The notes beneath the pieces are model-generated. The model saw only the letters and a list, made by a program, of their open reading frames with translations. It was not told where the DNA came from and made no database searches. From positions 1-7,867 of the forward strand of contig CALGIY010000394.1 in the NCBI GenBank assembly GCA_937914965.1: DNA of 7,867 nucleotides, read 5' to 3'. Positions within the stretch are counted from its first letter, which is position 1. Each line of letters starts with the position of its first letter. The stretch comes from an uncultured Thermoanaerobacteraceae bacterium (GTDB taxonomy: Bacteria; Bacillota; DSM-12270; Thermacetogeniales; Thermacetogeniaceae). The translations under genes and the position numbers were made by a program. This document shows, in pieces, positions 5,346 to 7,867 of the stretch.

Positions 5346-7112
5346 TTGTTCAAGTTATTCAGGTTTTTGAAGCAATATAAACTATCTGTGGCTGCTGTTT
5401 TTATTCTTGTTTTTTTTCAAGCCATATCTGAATTGTACCTGCCTACTTTGATGGCAGATATTGTTGATAAAGGCATAGTAAATGGCGATACGGCTTACAT
5501 TATGACAATCGGCGGGCGGATGCTGGTTGTTGCTGTGTTAGGTACTGCCTGTGCAGCGTTATCCAGCTTCTTGTCCTCAAGAACATCAACAGGATTCGGC
5601 AAAATTCTGCGCAATAAGGTTTTTACGCAGGTAGAGAACTTTTCCCTTCAGGAATTTGAAAAGTTCGGCACGGCATCTCTTATTACCAGAACAACAAATG
5701 ATATCACACAAATGCAGCAGGTAGTAATGCTTATACTGCGCATGATGCTTCGTGCGCCCATGATGTGTATCGGTGGAGTTATCATGGCCGTATCAAAAGA
5801 TGCGACCCTGTCACTGGTTATAGTTTTTGCTATTCCGCTGCTTGCCGCGTTGATTATGTTTGTTACGAAGAAGGGAATGCCGCTTTTTAAAGCGATGCAG
5901 GTCAAACTGGACAGATTGAATCTTGTCCTGCGCGAAGGGTTGACCGGTATCAGAGTGATACGCGCCTTTGACCGCGTTGATTATGAAAAGAAGAGATTTA
6001 ATGAAGCAAACCGTGACCTCACTGATACCGCAGTCAGAGTCAATAAAATCATGGCTGTTTTAATGCCTGTGATTACTCTGATGCTGAACTTCACAATCAT
6101 TGCTATTATCTGGTTTGGTGGTATTCGCATTGATAACGGATATATGCAGGTCGGTGATCTAATGGCGTTTATTCAGTATGTAATGCAGATCATGTTTGCC
6201 CTGCTGATGGTTTCCATGCTCTTTGTCATGATTCCCCGGGCCTCTGTTTCCGCTGTGAGGATCAACGAGGTGTTGGACACAGACTGCAGTATCAAGGATG
6301 TGTTGGAAATATCTCCGTGCCCTAACCTTCGTGTCCCGTCCGGGCATCCCATGCACCCCGACAGCACAAAGGGTTTTATCAATTTTAATAATGTAACCTT
6401 CAGCTATCCCGGAGCAGAAAAACCTGCTCTGAGCGGTGTTTCATTTTCTGCAAGACCAGGTGAGGTGACTGCTGTTATTGGCAGCATCGGGTCAGGAAAA
6501 TCTACGCTGTTGAGCCTTATGCTGCGCCTTTTTGATGTGAACAGCGGCAGTATTTTAATCGACAATGTGGATATTAGGGAGATGCCCCAGGATGTTTTGC
6601 GCGCGAAAATCGGTTATGTCCCGCAAAAGTCCGTTCTTTTTACAGGAACCATCGCAGAGAATATCAGGTATGGGAATGAAGGTGCCACAGATGAAGAGGT
6701 TGAGCATGCTGCCGAAATTGCTCAAGCAGCCGAATTCATTTCACAGATGGCAGATGGGCTGGAATCAGTAATTGATCAGGGAGGCACCAATGTTTCGGGT
6801 GGCCAAAAGCAGCGTCTTTCTATCGCCCGGGCCTTAGTTAGAAGGCCTGAAATATATGCCTTTGACGATAGTTTTTCGGCGCTTGATTTTAAAACAGACG
6901 CCAAACTTCGTAAGGCCCTCAGGGAGGAAACTGCCGATGCAGCTGTGATTGTTGTTGCCCAAAGGGTGAGCACTGTGATGGATGCTGATCAGATCATTGT
7001 TTTAGATGAGGGGAAAGTTGCAGGAACCGGCAAACATAAAGAGCTTTTGAATACCTGTGGGGTTTACCGGGAGATTGTGTCCTCACAGCTGTCACTGGAG
7101 GAGTTGGCATGA
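5346..7112 (+). CDS. ABC exporter half-transporter (permease fused to ATPase), degenerate-site subunit
   Basis: About 588 residues with the type IV (type I exporter) build: six membrane helices in roughly residues 12-300, then the nucleotide-binding domain from about 345. Walker A is GSIGSGKST (from 379), Q-loop Gln427, signature VSGGQ (483-487), Walker B YAFDDSFSALD with Asp508 in the place of the usual catalytic Glu, and Gln539 in place of the H-loop His (VAQRVSTV). This D/Q pair is the usual state of one half of heterodimeric multidrug-type exporters such as YfiB/YfiC, YheI/YheH or BmrC/BmrD relatives, so it is not damage. It would pair with the downstream half, which it overlaps by ATGA. 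The open frame begins at TTG 5340, but ggagagg is then too close; TTG 5346 has about 7 nt spacing and gives the family-like start FKLFRFLKQYK. Substrate unknown. Confidence 0.93.
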   Translation: MFKLFRFLKQYKLSVAAVFILVFFQAISELYLPTLMADIVDKGIVNGDTAYIMTIGGRMLVVAVLGTACAALSSFLSSRTSTGFGKILRNKVFTQVENFSLQEFEKFGTASLITRTTNDITQMQQVVMLILRMMLRAPMMCIGGVIMAVSKDATLSLVIVFAIPLLAALIMFVTKKGMPLFKAMQVKLDRLNLVLREGLTGIRVIRAFDRVDYEKKRFNEANRDLTDTAVRVNKIMAVLMPVITLMLNFTIIAIIWFGGIRIDNGYMQVGDLMAFIQYVMQIMFALLMVSMLFVMIPRASVSAVRINEVLDTDCSIKDVLEISPCPNLRVPSGHPMHPDSTKGFINFNNVTFSYPGAEKPALSGVSFSARPGEVTAVIGSIGSGKSTLLSLMLRLFDVNSGSILIDNVDIREMPQDVLRAKIGYVPQKSVLFTGTIAENIRYGNEGATDEEVEHAAEIAQAAEFISQMADGLESVIDQGGTNVSGGQKQRLSIARALVRRPEIYAFDDSFSALDFKTDAKLRKALREETADAAVIVVAQRVSTVMDADQIIVLDEGKVAGTGKHKELLNTCGVYREIVSSQLSLEELA

Positions 7113-7867
7113 AAGAGAAACGCAGGCAGATGCCCATCAGAAGGCCTGGTGGCGGCCGAGTCCGGGGGCTGAAAATGCCGGCAGAAAAGGTCAAGGATTT
7201 TAAAGGTACAACAAAAAGGCTGCTCAGTTATTTGAAACCTTATCAACTCCAATTTTACGCGGTGTTTTCCCTGGCAGCCCTCAGTACCGTTTTCAGCATT
7301 GTGAGTCCGAAGATCATGGGTAAAGCCACAACCAAGTTGTTTGAAGGCATGATGATGAAACTACGGGGTGTACCTGGTGCAGGGGTGGATTTCGGATATA
7401 TTCAGCATATACTGGTTATCCTTGGTGCGCTTTACTTGGTCAGCGCGCTATTTGGCTATCTGCAGCAGTTTATCATGGCTGGAGTGGCTCAGAAGATAGT
7501 TTTTGATATGCGCAGTGATATCAACGAAAAGCTTTCCCGTTTACCCCTTAAATTCTTTGATTCTCATACCCATGGTGAGATCTTGAGCCGTGTGACGAAT
7601 GATGTAGATAATATCAGCAGCACATTACAGCAGAGTATCACACAGCTGGTTACCGCTGTAGTTACACTCATCGGTATTGTTGTGATGATGCTGACCATCA
7701 GTCCTTTCTCCGTCATGCTCGTCCTGTGCCAATCCACTCACACAATGACTACAAGCGCCGAATTCCTCTTTTTGAAGCACTTGGCTCTGGATGCATCAGT
7801 GTTGAAGCCGATGTTCATTTACGCGGGTCCAATCTTCTTGTCGGACATTCAAAAGCAAGCCTCTGTG
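7109..7867 (+). CDS. ABC exporter half-transporter, second subunit, broken off after its N-terminal third
   Basis: Starts at ATG 7109, overlapping the stop of the first half by ATGA, with ggaggag 5 nt upstream (7097-7103): translational coupling fits a heterodimer. The N-terminus has the long basic, glycine-rich leader of this partner class (RRPGGGRVRGLK), then LLSYLKPYQ and the first membrane helices; LPLKFFDSHTHGEILSRVTNDVDNIS is the classic exporter coupling-helix region. Family resemblance holds to about residue 200 (IGIVVMMLTISP, nt about 7705). Beyond that the frame stays open to the window end, but the residues (for example CQSTHTMTTSAEF) are not ABC-like, while another frame encodes an unrelated protein. 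The nucleotide-binding domain, expected to hold the canonical catalytic Glu, is not in the window. Confidence 0.85.
   Translation, partial: MKEKRRQMPIRRPGGGRVRGLKMPAEKVKDFKGTTKRLLSYLKPYQLQFYAVFSLAALSTVFSIVSPKIMGKATTKLFEGMMMKLRGVPGAGVDFGYIQHILVILGALYLVSALFGYLQQFIMAGVAQKIVFDMRSDINEKLSRLPLKFFDSHTHGEILSRVTNDVDNISSTLQQSITQLVTAVVTLIGIVVMMLTISPFSVMLVLCQSTHTMTTSAEFLFLKHLALDASVLKPMFIYAGPIFLSDIQKQASV
7720..7867 (+). CDS. Fragment of an Aim6-like GDPD/PI-PLC superfamily protein (fungal-looking)
   Basis: In the frame starting at 7720, offset from the ABC frame, the translation reads RPVPIHSHNDYKRR, then IPLFEALGSGCISVEADVHL, then LLVGHSKASL, and runs off the end. HSHNDY (7735-7752) and SVEADV (7798-7815) are the paired catalytic and metal-binding motifs of the glycerophosphodiester phosphodiesterase/PI-PLC fold, in the exact form I recall from fungal 'altered inheritance of mitochondria 6' proteins; bacterial relatives usually read AHNDY with different flanks. 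No start codon or ribosome binding site precedes it. It most likely entered by a chimeric join near 7700-7720. The homology is strong by eye; the fungal origin is inference. Confidence 0.6.

Noticed and set aside
6858..6962. Missing catalytic Glu and H-loop His in the first ABC subunit as damage
   Set aside because: The Asp/Gln combination is normal for the degenerate half of heterodimeric ABC exporters.
1..7867. CRISPR array, tRNA, rRNA, transposase gene or riboswitch
   Set aside because: None seen: the repeats are diverged and irregularly spaced, and no cloverleaf, rRNA-like text or transposase motif was found by eye.

Overview
The bulk of this window (about 460 to 7700) looks like a chromosomal stretch from a Gram-positive, endospore-lineage Firmicute, most likely a clostridial/Peptococcaceae-type bacterium. 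The reasons are strong Shine-Dalgarno sites, GTG/TTG starts, an Amj-type lipid II flippase, a PepF oligopeptidase, a MarR-ABC-ABC efflux operon, and intergenic gaps filled with diverged copies of a 'gtggacagcagaaccgtcccc' type repeat. I recall that repeat style from Peptococcaceae genomes, but no search was run. The two ends do not fit this picture, and the window may be a chimeric contig.

Layout. 1-171 is the C-terminal end of a TetR-family regulator. 172-271 is an AT-rich gap with a TetR-operator-like palindrome. 272-829 is a chimeric open frame: about 61 residues of a GNAT acetyltransferase start run straight into a multi-pass membrane protein fragment. 830-1157 holds no gene, only repeat sequence. 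1158-1520 (minus) is a small cupin protein. 1583-1685 is a repeat element with 10-bp inverted ends. 1687-3450 (minus) is oligoendopeptidase F, whose HEXXH zinc motif reads HEMGR. 3488-3670 is the best copy of the dispersed repeat. 3777-4658 is Amj. 4680-4775 holds another repeat, a sigma-70-type promoter and a MarR-type operator. 4795-7112 and onward is an operon of MarR regulator, ABC exporter half 1 and ABC exporter half 2. From about 7700-7720 the second ABC gene loses its family resemblance, and another frame encodes the start of an Aim6-like GDPD/PI-PLC superfamily protein, a fungal-looking fragment.

How the genes work together. The MarR protein probably represses its own promoter through the TTAGCCGACTAA site. 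It would thereby control a heterodimeric multidrug-type ABC exporter: the first half carries the usual degenerate ATP site, and the second half overlaps it by ATGA. PepF and the cupin are co-oriented on the minus strand and diverge from amj. I see no functional link between them beyond proximity.

I did not find a convincing new multi-gene system. What deserves attention is the evidence of rearrangement: two gene chimeras, a frameshifting duplication at the MarR 3' end, a catalytic-site substitution in PepF, and repeat elements in most of the intergenic gaps.
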